Positions 5,685 through 5,696 of a stretch of DNA of 5,696 nucleotides are shown here, in pieces. The notes under the pieces were generated by a model. It had not been told where the DNA came from, did not search any database, and saw only the letters and a list, made by a program, of their open reading frames with translations. Origin of the DNA: UBA8346 sp050260935 (lineage in GTDB: Bacteria; Bacillota; UBA4882; UBA8346); contig JBLNCU010000002.1 of NCBI GenBank assembly GCA_050260935.1, forward strand, positions 1 through 5,696, in the 5' to 3' direction. The translations under genes and the position numbers were made by a program. The stretch's first letter is position 1. Every line of letters begins with the position of its first letter.

Positions 5685-5696
5685 TGGCTGCCTCGC

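Overview
The window most likely comes from a diderm (outer-membrane) bacterium, because its largest gene encodes an LptD/OstA-type LPS-assembly protein. Base composition is mixed. Much of the window looks near 50% GC, but by hand count 1621-1680 is 39/60 G+C and 2101-2160 only 22/60. The compact LptD, frequent Shine-Dalgarno-like sites and clean sigma-70-like promoters would suit a diderm Bacillota lineage. That placement is inference; no rRNA or taxonomic marker is present.

Layout. Positions 1-629 hold no convincing gene. They contain an array of 21-bp units arranged as alternating A/B pairs (42-bp period), followed by an AT-rich upstream region. A 401-aa MFS drug/H+ antiporter-like exporter (630-1835, +) follows, with a GC-rich hairpin just after its stop. 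Between it and the next gene, on the minus strand, lies an unannotated gene remnant (1884-2087) that resembles the extreme C-terminus of a GH2 beta-galactosidase-like enzyme. An AT-rich gene for an integral membrane protein built from two repeated halves (2088-2882, -) abuts this remnant. It is divergent from a gene for an exported protein with YajG-like features (2985-3698, +). That gene converges, with only 2 nt between stop codons, on the lptD-like gene (3701-5260, -). A recognisable promoter (5424-5450) drives lptD. Upstream of it is a complete 71-aa gene (5469-5684, -) with the pattern of a small beta-alpha-beta-beta-alpha-beta domain.

How they fit together. The clearest functional theme is the cell envelope: an LptD-like outer-membrane protein, an exported YajG/LptE-size protein beside it, and two inner-membrane proteins. 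Only the LptD and MFS assignments are secure. The link between LptD and the YajG-like protein is a hypothesis from adjacency. I see no phage, CRISPR, transposase, rRNA or tRNA. The more unusual items are the two-fold repeated membrane protein next to a decapitated enzyme remnant, the compact two-cysteine LptD, and the A/B tandem array.
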